Origin: Thermoproteota archaeon
GTDB taxonomy: Archaea > Korarchaeota > Korarchaeia > Korarchaeales > Korarchaeaceae
Reading direction: 5' to 3'
NCBI GenBank assembly: GCA_026986575.1
Contig: JALSOH010000006.1
Span: 62,001 to 126,000 of the forward strand
DNA: 64,000 bases
The number at the start of each line of letters is the position of its first letter. Position 1 is the stretch's first letter. The position numbers and the translations under genes were made by a program. The notes below the pieces were generated by a model. That model was not told where the DNA came from. It saw only the letters and a program-made list of their open reading frames with translations, and searched no databases. Positions 49,047 to 58,190 of this stretch are shown here, one piece after another.

Positions 49047-49466
49047 AGCCTCTGCTTCTCTTCTGTCGACCAAACCATTTTCCACATCTAGCTTGGTCCA
49101 CAGCTCCGCCCCAATTTCCTTGACCTCCTCGCTCCCCCTCCACCTCCTCATGAGGGAGAAGGCTAGATCTATGAGATCCCTAGCTATTCCACACGCGGTC
49201 TCCTGAACTCCATCCTCCGTGTCGTAACACAACCCGACTCCCAGCGGTATCAGGTAAGACAGGCCGCACACCAATGTCTTGAGGTCGCCACCTTTCCAAT
49301 CCCTCAGGTGACCTACTAGCTCGAAGAATAGGTACCTGAGATAGCCCTCGGCCCTGCTTAACTTTCTCACCCTCTCCTTCGGGTCCTCCTCCCTCAAGAG
49401 GTCCTCGACGTAGGAGAGAAATTCCTCGTTCACCTCGTAGACGCAGGAGTTCACATCTTCAACCAT
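49002..49466 (-). CDS. helical protein of unknown function
   Basis: A protein of about 154 residues predicted to be all alpha-helical (EEFLSYVEDLLREEDPKERV, LRYLFFELVGHLRDW, ACGIARDLIDLAFSLMRR). I recognise no family. It may be a HEPN-like or archaeal-specific bundle but has no Rx4-6H motif. The ATG at 49466 is preferred because the residues before it would overlap the divergent metG region. The end overlaps ribL by 45 bases. Confidence 0.5.
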   Translation of the reverse strand: MVEDVNSCVYEVNEEFLSYVEDLLREEDPKERVRKLSRAEGYLRYLFFELVGHLRDWKGGDLKTLVCGLSYLIPLGVGLCYDTEDGVQETACGIARDLIDLAFSLMRRWRGSEEVKEIGAELWTKLDVENGLVDRREAEALALRLSSAISRLLV

Positions 49467-49530
49467 GGTGATCCATGCTGAATTGAGCACAGGCTTAAAA
49501 TTCTTGATAGCGCCATTTGCGGGAGCGGAT

Positions 49531-51210
49531 ATGAGGTGGATAGTGGCCTCGGCTTGGCCCTACATAAATGCTGTGCCCCATCTGGGCACCCTCATCCAAG
49601 TCCTCTCTTCCGATGTGTACGCTAGGTACAGGAGGAAGAAAGGGGACTCAGTGGTCTTCGTATCAGGTTCCGACGAGCACGGAACTCCCATAGAAATAGA
49701 GGCTATAAGGAAAGGAATAAGTCCGAAGGAGCTCACGGACAAGATGCACTCCTACGTCTCGGATCTCTTCAATAGGTTCGGAATAAGCTACGACAACTAC
49801 ACGAGAACGGAGAGCCCCACTCATGTGAAGTTCGTTCAGGAGTTCTACATGAGGATCTACGAGAACGGGCACATCTTCGAGAAAGAGACGGAACAGCTTT
49901 ACTGCCCCAACGACAAGATGTTCCTGCCAGACAGGTTCGTGATCGGGACATGCCCCTACTGCGGATACGAGAAAGCCCACGGCGACCAGTGCGATAAGTG
50001 CGGGAGGCTTCTGAACCCGACCGACTTGATCAACCCGAGGTGTGCCATATGCGGTGCTGAACCGGAACTTAGGAGAACGAAGCACTGGTTCTTCGATCTA
50101 CCCAAATTCTCCGATAAACTCAAGGAGTACATAGAGTCGAACGAGCAGCTTCCAGATAACGCGAGGTCCATGTCCCTCTCAATGATAGAGGACGGACTGA
50201 AACCCAGATCAATAACTAGGGACAACAAGTGGGGTATCCCAGCTCCCTTCCCAGGAGCCGAGGGAAAGACGATCTACGTGTGGATGGAGGCGGTGTTGGG
50301 CTACGTCTCAGCGGTGAAGGAGCACTTCGAGAGACTCGACAAACCGGAGGAGTTCGACGAGTTCTGGAAGGGAAAAGACACCAAATCGATCTACTTCATA
50401 GGGAAGGACAATATACCCTTCCATACCCTGATATTCCCAGCGCTGCTAATGGCCAGTGAAGGAGGGTACGTCCTGCCCTATAATGTGGCCTCCACGGAAT
50501 TCCTCCTCTTCGAAGGGGAGAAATTCTCCAAGAGGGAGAGGATAGGTATATGGCTGGACGAGGCGCTAGCCCTGCTTCCCGCTGATTACTGGCGTTTCTA
50601 CATGATATACATAAGGCCGGAGACAAAGGACGCCAACTTCTCTTGGGACGATATGGTGGCCAAGATCAACGACGAGTTGAATGATACCTTGGGCAATTTG
50701 ATCCACAGAGTACTCTCCTTCATCAAATCGAGGTACAATGGGATCGTTCCAAATGCCCAGCTCGACGAGGAGTCTGAGGAGATGCTGAAGGAAGCTAAGG
50801 AGATAGCTGGTAGGATTGAGGATAACTTAGAGAGGGTCAAGTTGAGGGACGCTCTCAAGGAATTCCTCGAGATGGCGCGGCTCGGAAACAGGTTCTTCAA
50901 CAGCAGGGAGCCTTGGAGGGATATAAAGGAGAACAAACCACGCGCTGACTCCACTGTGGTCGCCTCATTCAATCTGCTGAAGGCGATGGCCTCGTACATG
51001 CACATATTCATGCCCTTCTCGGCTGAGAAGCTATGGAGGATGATGGGTCTTGATGGTGAGCCTGCGCCCTTCTCTGATGCATTCAACATCGTAACCGAGA
51101 TACAGCTGAGAGAAGTGGAGCCATTGTTCCATAAGGTCAATAAGGAGGAGTTGCAGGAAAGGCTGGAGGAGATCCGAGAGAAGGGAGAGGTTCTCTCGGC
51201 TAGAGAATGA
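49531..51210 (+). CDS. metG: methionyl-tRNA synthetase
   Basis: A 559-residue class I aminoacyl-tRNA synthetase that charges tRNA-Met. The HIGH-like motif is VPHLGTL, the zinc knuckles are CPYCGYEKAHGDQCDKC and CAICG, and the KMSKS equivalent is KFSKRE. The anticodon-binding helices follow, and the C-terminal tRNA-binding domain is missing; it is probably supplied by the separate protein at 19379-19708. The ATG at 49531 starts right before WIVASAWPYINAVPHLG. Confidence 0.96.
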   Translation: MRWIVASAWPYINAVPHLGTLIQVLSSDVYARYRRKKGDSVVFVSGSDEHGTPIEIEAIRKGISPKELTDKMHSYVSDLFNRFGISYDNYTRTESPTHVKFVQEFYMRIYENGHIFEKETEQLYCPNDKMFLPDRFVIGTCPYCGYEKAHGDQCDKCGRLLNPTDLINPRCAICGAEPELRRTKHWFFDLPKFSDKLKEYIESNEQLPDNARSMSLSMIEDGLKPRSITRDNKWGIPAPFPGAEGKTIYVWMEAVLGYVSAVKEHFERLDKPEEFDEFWKGKDTKSIYFIGKDNIPFHTLIFPALLMASEGGYVLPYNVASTEFLLFEGEKFSKRERIGIWLDEALALLPADYWRFYMIYIRPETKDANFSWDDMVAKINDELNDTLGNLIHRVLSFIKSRYNGIVPNAQLDEESEEMLKEAKEIAGRIEDNLERVKLRDALKEFLEMARLGNRFFNSREPWRDIKENKPRADSTVVASFNLLKAMASYMHIFMPFSAEKLWRMMGLDGEPAPFSDAFNIVTEIQLREVEPLFHKVNKEELQERLEEIREKGEVLSARE

Positions 51211-51915
51211 TCAGCTCCCCTTCTCCACCCTCACCCTTATCTTGACCTCTCCAGAGGCTATGGGATGTCCCGGCTTCATCGCCTGCACCACTACGATATA
51301 GGTAGTGTTTTCGGTCACATTGGCGCTCCAATCCAAGACGGCCCTGCCCCCGGAATCGGTGTGAGTCACGGAGGTCACTGTGGCGTTTGGGCCCATGGTG
51401 ATGGCTATGAGCTTGGCCCCCTCGACGGGTTTCCCTTCCATCGTTACGGTAGCATATACCTTACTGGAGACGGTGGCGTACTGCTTCTCAGCCGTCACAT
51501 TGATGAAGGCGGACAGGTTTTCCTCCGTCTCTAGGGTAATGTCCAAAGGAGCGCCCCCGAAAACATTGAAGTATGCATCTTCCTCGACGGTACCACCGAG
51601 ATTCGCCACCACTTTCAGTGAATAGTGGCCTATTCTGTACCTTCCTTCATCGATTGAGATGATAGCGCTCACTACTTTGCCCGGCTGCAGGCTCCTGGAC
51701 TCTATGGTCATGTTCCTCTCGAGATCCACAATGTCCACCCTGACGGATGATGGAGGACTGGGAAAAGACAACGTGAACCGTAGTTCTCCCCCTAGGGGGA
51801 CCGTATCCTCGTCAAGAGAGATCTTGAACTTGGGTGCCGTTATCACAGGCCAGGATAGGAGCAGAGCGACAAAGACGAGATTGAGCAGTAGCACTATCTT
51901 GGTCTTGGTCTCCAT
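51211..51915 (-). CDS. secreted or membrane-anchored Ig-like protein
   Basis: A 234-residue protein with an N-terminal hydrophobic helix (residues 7-26, IVLLLNLVFVALLLSWP). The rest is beta-rich with two probable Ig-like or carboxypeptidase-regulatory-like domains: one near residues 35-125, one near 130-232 (YATVTMEGKPVEGAKLIAIT, then DSGGRAVLDWSANVT). Several NxT/S sites suggest a surface location. Function is unknown. The stop abuts the metG stop. Confidence 0.65.
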   Translation of the reverse strand: METKTKIVLLLNLVFVALLLSWPVITAPKFKISLDEDTVPLGGELRFTLSFPSPPSSVRVDIVDLERNMTIESRSLQPGKVVSAIISIDEGRYRIGHYSLKVVANLGGTVEEDAYFNVFGGAPLDITLETEENLSAFINVTAEKQYATVSSKVYATVTMEGKPVEGAKLIAITMGPNATVTSVTHTDSGGRAVLDWSANVTENTTYIVVVQAMKPGHPIASGEVKIRVRVEKGS

Positions 51916-52001
51916 TCTTCGGTCCCATGGTAGGGAAACCTCCCTTAATTAATGGTTATCGTTCCCACGAACTTTTATTTTCCTCCAGCCGTTTCACCCA
52001 G

Positions 52002-53099
52002 GTGCGTGGTGAACTGATCTCAGGCAAGGGACTGGAAAAGATAGAGAGCCCAAGATACATCATTTTCGGGCCGAATGCTCTGGGAAGGACAGCTGAAATA
52101 CTGAACAGCTTGGGTCTCACCGGGACGGCCGTGGTGGTCAGCGGATCCAGCGTGACGGCCGATGTGGCTAGGGACCTTATCGACATGTTGGAGGGCGACA
52201 TGAAGGTTTACCACGTCGTAGCCCGTCAGGGAGGGATAGACGACGTCCTACATGTTATCAAGGAGGCGGAAGAGAGAAACGCCGACTTCCTAATAGGGGT
52301 GGGAGGCGGTAAACCTCTGGATGTCACTAAGCTAGCAGCAGCTAAGCTGGGGGTTAGATACGCCGTGGTCCCCACCTCAGCGAGTCACGACGGAATCGCA
52401 TCGCCTGCGGTGAATTTCTCCCTGTCAAAACAGGCTGAAACCAGATTTGGTGGGGTTAGAGGGATGGAAGCACCCACAGCGGTGATTGCTGACACTCGAG
52501 TGATAAATAAGGCCCCTCCCGAGACATTCAAATCAGGATTCGGCGACTTGGTGGCCAAGTTCACGGCTGTGAGAGATTGGGAATTGGCTCATAAGCTGAA
52601 GGATGAACCATACAGCGAGTATGCTGCCTCGATGTCACTGCTCAGCGCCAAGATAGCGACAGATCACGCCTCAGAGATAAAGTCGGGATTGGAGGAGTCC
52701 ACTAGGATCTTGGTAAAAGCATTGATAGGCAGTGGCGTGGCCATAAGCATAGCCGGGAGCTCGAGGCCTGCCAGCGGCAGTGAACACATGTTCAGCCACG
52801 CCTTAGATAAGATAGCTGCCAAGGAGGGCGTCAAACCTGCGCCCCACGGGATACAGGTAGCCTTGGGAACGATAATGATGGCCTACCTCCAGGGTCAGGA
52901 CTGGAAATGGATAAGGGAAAAGCTCAGAGAGGCGAGTGTACCAACAACAGCGGAAGAAGCTGGCTTAAGACCTGATCTCGTGGTAAAAGCCCTTACAGTG
53001 GCTCACAGGATAAGGGACAGGTACACCATACTCGGGGTGACTGGGCTCACCCCAACAGCGGCCGAAAAGCTGGCTAGAGCAACTGGAGTAATACGATGA
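52002..53099 (+). CDS. egsA: sn-glycerol-1-phosphate dehydrogenase
   Basis: Makes the glycerol-1-phosphate backbone of archaeal lipids from dihydroxyacetone phosphate. The NAD(P) site includes GVGGGKPLDVTKLA, then VPTSASHDGIASP; zinc ligands are in ATDHASEIKSG, GSEHMFSHALD and APHGIQVALG. The GTG at 52002 lies 23-30 bases after CTTTTATTTT, which suggests a leaderless mRNA of 365 codons. The frame continues upstream to 51927 but without family support. Confidence 0.95.
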   Translation: MRGELISGKGLEKIESPRYIIFGPNALGRTAEILNSLGLTGTAVVVSGSSVTADVARDLIDMLEGDMKVYHVVARQGGIDDVLHVIKEAEERNADFLIGVGGGKPLDVTKLAAAKLGVRYAVVPTSASHDGIASPAVNFSLSKQAETRFGGVRGMEAPTAVIADTRVINKAPPETFKSGFGDLVAKFTAVRDWELAHKLKDEPYSEYAASMSLLSAKIATDHASEIKSGLEESTRILVKALIGSGVAISIAGSSRPASGSEHMFSHALDKIAAKEGVKPAPHGIQVALGTIMMAYLQGQDWKWIREKLREASVPTTAEEAGLRPDLVVKALTVAHRIRDRYTILGVTGLTPTAAEKLARATGVIR

Positions 53100-53751
53100 T
53101 GATAGAGATCAGGACGCTTATCAGAATTATGGAACCCACGAAGGCTGAGGTGAATTTGAGCGAGTACTTGAGGGCATTCTCCCTCTCCAGTCCAATGGTC
53201 ACGGCGTGCACTCTGTAGGAGAGATAGGTGAACCAGCCAAGGGAAGCTAGGGCCAATACTAGGGAGATTATCGGCGGGAAAGACACCAAATACGAGAATA
53301 TCTCTGAAAATACGGTTAATAGGAGACTTCTCCAAGTGGAACCCTCGCATGAGATGACCCTGCCGGGCGATATCATCAGCACCAATGTATTGAGGACTCC
53401 TACAATGGTGAGCGGAAGGGAGCAGAGGGCCATCAGGTAGTGGTATTTCCTGAGCCTCATCCTAGCCCTCCTAGCTACGGAGATTCCCGTGACTACTGAA
53501 GATATCCCCCAGCTCACTGCCGTTATGATCCACATGTAGAGGAGCAGGAGCTGTTTCACATGGATGAACATCGCCACCCTCTCCGTCATGACAGAGGATG
53601 AACAGGCTATCCTCACCCCCAATGTCGATAGAGCCAGAGCATTCACAACCAAGAAGAGGAGGAGAGAGATGGTTGCTGGCAGTAAGCTGGCGTTTAATCC
53701 AAGATCCCTTAACTCCTCCCTCTTGCCTAGCAGGAACCCGAGCAGATTCAT
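53074..53751 (-). CDS. multi-spanning membrane protein, Yip1-like
   Basis: A 225-residue protein with five probable transmembrane helices (about residues 25-45, 68-92, 105-128, 150-172, 200-224). The arrangement is like archaeal Yip1-domain proteins, but no diagnostic motif is visible. It is the last gene of the iorA-iorB-abce1 run, overlapping abce1 by 4 bases, and it overlaps egsA at the 3' end by 26 bases. Confidence 0.5.
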   Translation of the reverse strand: MNLLGFLLGKREELRDLGLNASLLPATISLLLFLVVNALALSTLGVRIACSSSVMTERVAMFIHVKQLLLLYMWIITAVSWGISSVVTGISVARRARMRLRKYHYLMALCSLPLTIVGVLNTLVLMISPGRVISCEGSTWRSLLLTVFSEIFSYLVSFPPIISLVLALASLGWFTYLSYRVHAVTIGLERENALKYSLKFTSAFVGSIILISVLISIIIVLLQLL

Positions 53752-55526
53752 GGGTAGTACCTCCCTGTTGCCCTCGCCAGCTGGTCCATCTTGGAGCCAG
53801 GCTTGTTGACCCTAGGTCTGCCTGTGTCGGGATCACGCCTGAAGGTGACATCGACATCCTTTAGGAACTCGTTAAGTCCTTCTCTTGGATCCATGGGCCT
53901 GCTGGCGTGACCCTCAACCCCAGGTTGCCCAGAGAAGACCATAATCCTATCAGCCACCGCCTCTATTGTAAGGAGGTCATGCTCCACGACGATCACAGCC
54001 TTATTCTCCCCTTGAATCCTCCTCCTGATGGACTTCGCTGCCGCGAACCTAGCTTCTACATCTAGGAAAGCACTGGGCTCGTCTATCAGGTAGATATCGG
54101 CCTCTCTACCCAAGCAAGCTGCGATGGCGACCTTCTGAAGCTCCCCACCGCTGAGCTCATCCAAGTACCTGTCCAGCAGCCTCTCTATTCCCAGCCTCTT
54201 AACCACCTCCGCTCTGAAGTACGGGCTTGAGTAGCTAGATCCAGCCACCTTGCGCAGGAGGGACTCCACGGTGCCCTCATATGTAGGCTTCACGTGCTGA
54301 GGCTTGTACGAGACCTTTATGCCCTCGGTCATTACGGTACCCTGATCCGGACTGAGCTCACCCGCTAGCATCCTCACGAAGGTGGTCTTCCCTATTCCAT
54401 TGGGGCCAACCGCCACGACCACCTCTCCGGCGTATACTTCCCCCTCCTCAACGTGGAGGCTGAATCCGTTCAACCTCTTCTCCAAATTGGTGTACACTAC
54501 AACGGGGTTCTCCGAGATCTCGGGGCTGCCTACCCTAGGCAGGAAGGAGATAGGCTCTTCCCTGAATCTGACGTTGTCGTCAGGGAGGTACCCGTCCAAG
54601 AAGATGTTTATTCCCTCCCTAGTGGAATGGGGATGGCTGACCACTCCGTAAACACCGGGTTCTCCGTAAAGTATGTGGACGTAGTCGCTGAGGTAATCCA
54701 ACACCGCCAGATCATGCTCCACCAGCATAACAGATTTACCATCTTCTTGGAGCCTCCTTATCAGCTTAGCGGCCCTCATCCTCTGATAGACATCCAAGTA
54801 GTTGGTCGGCTCGTCCAACACATAGACATCGGCATCCCTCACGTAGGCCGCCGCTAAAGCTAGTCTCTGGAGCTCACCACCGCTCAACCCTCCCACTTCC
54901 CTATCCTTGAGCTTACCCAACCCTAGAATGTCCATCGCTTCATCTAGGACCCCTCTCTCATTCACCTTCTCGAGGACTTCGATGACCCTTCCCTTCACGA
55001 CCCGAGGTATCTTATCTATCCTCTCGGGCTTGTTCACGACCCTTATCTGACCATCAGCGAGTCTCTTCAGATAGTCTTGGAGTTCGGAACCCCTGAAATG
55101 CCTTATCACCTCGTCCCAGTCAGGTTCATCGTCTACCCTGCCTAGGTTGGGCTTTATCCTACCAGATAGAATGGATATGGAGGTGGTCTTGCCCACCCCA
55201 TTCGGACCCACGAGACCCACGATCTTGCTTGGCCTCACTATAGGTAGCCTGAAGAGAGTGAACCCATTCACCCCGTACCTGTGTACTTCCTCACCCTCCA
55301 CTGGGGCAGGTAGGTTAACGACGGAGATGGCGGAGAACGGGCACTTCTTGACGCATATCCCACATCCCGTGCATAGCTCCTCATCTATAACTAGGAGACC
55401 ATCCTCCAGCCTGATGGTCTCCTCAACACCCATTCTGACCTCTGGACAGTACTTTATGCACTCCAAGCCGCACTTGCGCGGGTTACACCTGTCCCTATCT
55501 ACTACGGCTATCCTCCTAGCGGGCAA
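53748..55526 (-). CDS. ABCE1/Rli1 ribosome-recycling ATPase
   Basis: Splits ribosomes after termination. The 592-residue protein has an N-terminal two-cluster ferredoxin domain (CNPRKCGLECIKYCP, then CTGCGICVKKCPF), nucleotide-binding domain 1 (GPNGVGKTT, GLSGGELQR, LDEPTNYLD) and domain 2 (GPNGIGKTT, ELSGGELQK, IDEPSAFLD). The start is TTG at 55526, with GAGGTGAT 6 bases ahead. It lies 4 bases after iorB, an unusual partner. Confidence 0.97.
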   Translation of the reverse strand: MPARRIAVVDRDRCNPRKCGLECIKYCPEVRMGVEETIRLEDGLLVIDEELCTGCGICVKKCPFSAISVVNLPAPVEGEEVHRYGVNGFTLFRLPIVRPSKIVGLVGPNGVGKTTSISILSGRIKPNLGRVDDEPDWDEVIRHFRGSELQDYLKRLADGQIRVVNKPERIDKIPRVVKGRVIEVLEKVNERGVLDEAMDILGLGKLKDREVGGLSGGELQRLALAAAYVRDADVYVLDEPTNYLDVYQRMRAAKLIRRLQEDGKSVMLVEHDLAVLDYLSDYVHILYGEPGVYGVVSHPHSTREGINIFLDGYLPDDNVRFREEPISFLPRVGSPEISENPVVVYTNLEKRLNGFSLHVEEGEVYAGEVVVAVGPNGIGKTTFVRMLAGELSPDQGTVMTEGIKVSYKPQHVKPTYEGTVESLLRKVAGSSYSSPYFRAEVVKRLGIERLLDRYLDELSGGELQKVAIAACLGREADIYLIDEPSAFLDVEARFAAAKSIRRRIQGENKAVIVVEHDLLTIEAVADRIMVFSGQPGVEGHASRPMDPREGLNEFLKDVDVTFRRDPDTGRPRVNKPGSKMDQLARATGRYYP

Positions 55527-55530
55527 AAAA

Positions 55531-56139
55531 TCACCTCGGGGGGGATACAGATTCCCTCCCGAGGTCGAAGGCTCTCAAATTTAAATCCCTATATCTGGAG
55601 GGAGAGACCTCCTCCAAGGCTTCCCTGAGGACCCCTTCCGGGAAAGGCAGCACCCCGGTGGCCTGAGCGGCTCCTAGCATCACGGTATTCGCGACTATAT
55701 AATCGCCAGCCTTTTTCGCTATGTCGTATGCATTCAGCACCATTATCTTCTTGGGATTGAGGCTCCTCATTAGCTCCAAGATCTCATCAAAGCTTGGTAT
55801 GGGAAATCTCTCCAAGTACGCCCCCACCGGGGGTATAACATGGTTGTTCATAACCACCGTGGTCCTTTCCGAGATGTATGGTGACTGCCTGAGTCCCTCG
55901 AGCGGTTCCAAGGCTATCAGCAGGTCGAGCGTTCCCTCTAGTATAAGGGGGCTGGATACGTCGCTACCAATCCTTAACTCGGTTCTTATAGACCCGTACC
56001 TCTGAGAGAGACCGTGGACCTCGCTCTGGGCGAAGTTGAGGCCTAGCTTGAGTGCGGCTCTAGCTATCACGTTGGTGGTGAACAGGATACCTTGCCCACC
56101 GACTCCAGCAACTATCACATTGAATTCTCGCACGCTCAT
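55531..56139 (-). CDS. iorB: indolepyruvate:ferredoxin oxidoreductase, beta subunit
   Basis: A 202-residue gamma-type domain of 2-oxoacid:ferredoxin oxidoreductases. The motif VIVAGVGGQGILFTTNVIAR marks the family, followed by EVHGLSQRYGSIRTELRIG. With IorA it oxidises aryl pyruvates from amino acids to aryl-CoA and reduced ferredoxin. It is 4 bases after iorA. Confidence 0.93.
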   Translation of the reverse strand: MSVREFNVIVAGVGGQGILFTTNVIARAALKLGLNFAQSEVHGLSQRYGSIRTELRIGSDVSSPLILEGTLDLLIALEPLEGLRQSPYISERTTVVMNNHVIPPVGAYLERFPIPSFDEILELMRSLNPKKIMVLNAYDIAKKAGDYIVANTVMLGAAQATGVLPFPEGVLREALEEVSPSRYRDLNLRAFDLGRESVSPPR

Positions 56140-56143
56140 GCTC

Positions 56144-58039
56144 TCACACTCCTATCTTCTGCTCCCTCCAATTGAGTGACCCCTCCTGAGGTTCGAAAGC
56201 TCCGTATGGACAGACGGGAACGCAGGCTCCGCAGCCGAAGCATACTGTCGGATCTATCTCTACCAGAGAGCCAGTGTCCACGAAGGCTGGGCAGGCGAAG
56301 GTGTTTATGCAGACCCTGCAGTAAGTGCACTTGTCGGGGTTCACCCTATAAGGGACTATCTTCTGGCCCTGTCTCCTGAGCTTAGCCACTGTGAGTAGGG
56401 CGCATTCCCTCTTGGTTATCACCACAGAGACACCATCATGCTTCAGGGCCTCTCTTATCGCCTTTTCAGTGGCGGCATGATCGTATGGATCTACTACCTT
56501 GACGTAATCGACGCCTATGGATCGAACGATCTTCTCTATATCTATGGCAGGGGCCTCATCACCCACCGCATTGACCTCCGTACCCGGGTGCGGCTGATGC
56601 CCTGTCATGGCCGTTATCCTGTTGTCCATTATCACAACAGTCATCTTCCTCTTGTTGTGGACCGCATTTATCAGCGCTGGTATGCCAGCGTGGAAGAACG
56701 TGGAATCTCCTATCAGCGCGACCACATCCTGATCCGTGGCCACATCTATACCATTAGCCAAGCCTATGGAGGAGCCCATCGCGTGAGTGACGTGTTCCAC
56801 CCTGAACGGCTTCTGGAATAGCAGAGCGTAACACCCTATATCGCCCATGAACGCGGCCCTTCCCGCGGCCCTTCTGAGGGCGTACCCCGTAGACCTGTGG
56901 GGGCATGCAGGGCACAGGACTGGAGGCCTAGGAGGGACTTTCTTAAGTATTTCTGAGCTTCTCCTATCTATCTCAGCGAAGTTAACTGGGGGAGCGACTC
57001 CCAACGCCTTAGACAGTCCCTCTAGTACTGTTCTCATGGTGTACTCTCCGACCCTAGGCATGTGGCCAGTCAACTTGCCTAGGATCTCAACCTCAGGCGC
57101 GTAGTCCTTGGCTATGACCTTCACCCTCATTTCTAGGTAAGGATCCAGCTCCTCCACTATCAGTGCGGTGTTCACGGAGGATAGGAACTCTCCTATAGAC
57201 TTCTTGGGGAGAGGGAAGGTCATTCCCAGCTTCAGGATCTTGGCATCCACATTAACGAGCTTCAGCGCCTCCTTAGCGTGGGCATAGGCGACACCCGAGG
57301 TTATGACCCCGAACTCCGCATCGGAAGCTCCCTCTACTTTAGTGTAGGAGGGTGCGACATCCAAGGATATCTCCTTGAGCTTACCCAAAAGCTCTGCGTG
57401 ATGCTTCCTAGCTATGGCGCCAACTTGGAGGTACCTGTCGGGCTCTGGGGGAACGAACTTCCCCTTGGAGAAGCCAGCCTTTATCTCCCCTAAGCGAACG
57501 GGACCTCTTTGATGGCTGATCCTAGTCGTCGTCCTCACCATTACGGGTATCCTATACCTGCTGGATAGCTCGAAGGCCTCCTTCGTGAAGTCCTTAGCTT
57601 CCTGAGGGTTGGATGGCTCCAACATAGGTAAACCAACTGACTCGCTGTAATGCCTGTTGTCTTGCTCGTTCTGACTACTGTGAGCATGAGGGTCGTCCGC
57701 TGATACTATGACCATGGCGCCAGTCACTCCCGCGTAGGCTAGGGTGAATATGGCATCAGAGGCAACATTGAAGCCCACGTGCTTCATCATGGTCAAGGCC
57801 TTGAGACCGGACCATGCCGCCCCCATCGCAACCTCCGTGGCGACCTTCTCGTTGGCCGACCACTCGAAGTATATACCCACACGCTTGGCTACTTTGGCTA
57901 GGGCCTCACCTATCTCCGTGCTTGGTGTACCAGGATAGGCCGCGGCGACGTTCAGACCAGCCTCCAAGGCACCCCTTGCGACGGCTTCGTTTCCGAGTAG
58001 CACCTCTATGGTGTTGGCTGGGGCGAGCAGATCTCCCAT
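56144..58039 (-). CDS. iorA: indolepyruvate:ferredoxin oxidoreductase, alpha subunit
   Basis: A 631-residue thiamine-diphosphate enzyme subunit. The N-terminal domain I has VAAAYPGTPSTEIGEAL; the thiamine-diphosphate site is GDSTFFHAGIPALINAVHNK; the C-terminus holds two 4Fe-4S clusters (CTYCRVCINTFACPA and CFGCGACVPVCP). It converts indolepyruvate and similar 2-oxoacids to acyl-CoA. It is first in an operon with iorB, abce1 and a membrane protein; a TATA-like ATTATAAG lies about 25-35 bases before the ATG. The acyl-CoA would be used by the synthetase at 16836-18218. Confidence 0.96.
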   Translation of the reverse strand: MGDLLAPANTIEVLLGNEAVARGALEAGLNVAAAYPGTPSTEIGEALAKVAKRVGIYFEWSANEKVATEVAMGAAWSGLKALTMMKHVGFNVASDAIFTLAYAGVTGAMVIVSADDPHAHSSQNEQDNRHYSESVGLPMLEPSNPQEAKDFTKEAFELSSRYRIPVMVRTTTRISHQRGPVRLGEIKAGFSKGKFVPPEPDRYLQVGAIARKHHAELLGKLKEISLDVAPSYTKVEGASDAEFGVITSGVAYAHAKEALKLVNVDAKILKLGMTFPLPKKSIGEFLSSVNTALIVEELDPYLEMRVKVIAKDYAPEVEILGKLTGHMPRVGEYTMRTVLEGLSKALGVAPPVNFAEIDRRSSEILKKVPPRPPVLCPACPHRSTGYALRRAAGRAAFMGDIGCYALLFQKPFRVEHVTHAMGSSIGLANGIDVATDQDVVALIGDSTFFHAGIPALINAVHNKRKMTVVIMDNRITAMTGHQPHPGTEVNAVGDEAPAIDIEKIVRSIGVDYVKVVDPYDHAATEKAIREALKHDGVSVVITKRECALLTVAKLRRQGQKIVPYRVNPDKCTYCRVCINTFACPAFVDTGSLVEIDPTVCFGCGACVPVCPYGAFEPQEGSLNWREQKIGV

Positions 58040-58190
58040 AAAAGCAACCCCATGCAGTAGGCGCTGAGGTAACTTATAATTGTGCGAATACCCTCACACA
58101 TCAGAGTCGGAGTGCATATAACGCTGGAATACAATCAAACTGATGACAGTTTCACGGAATATAGGAAATTGCTTTACTCAATCTAGCCGT

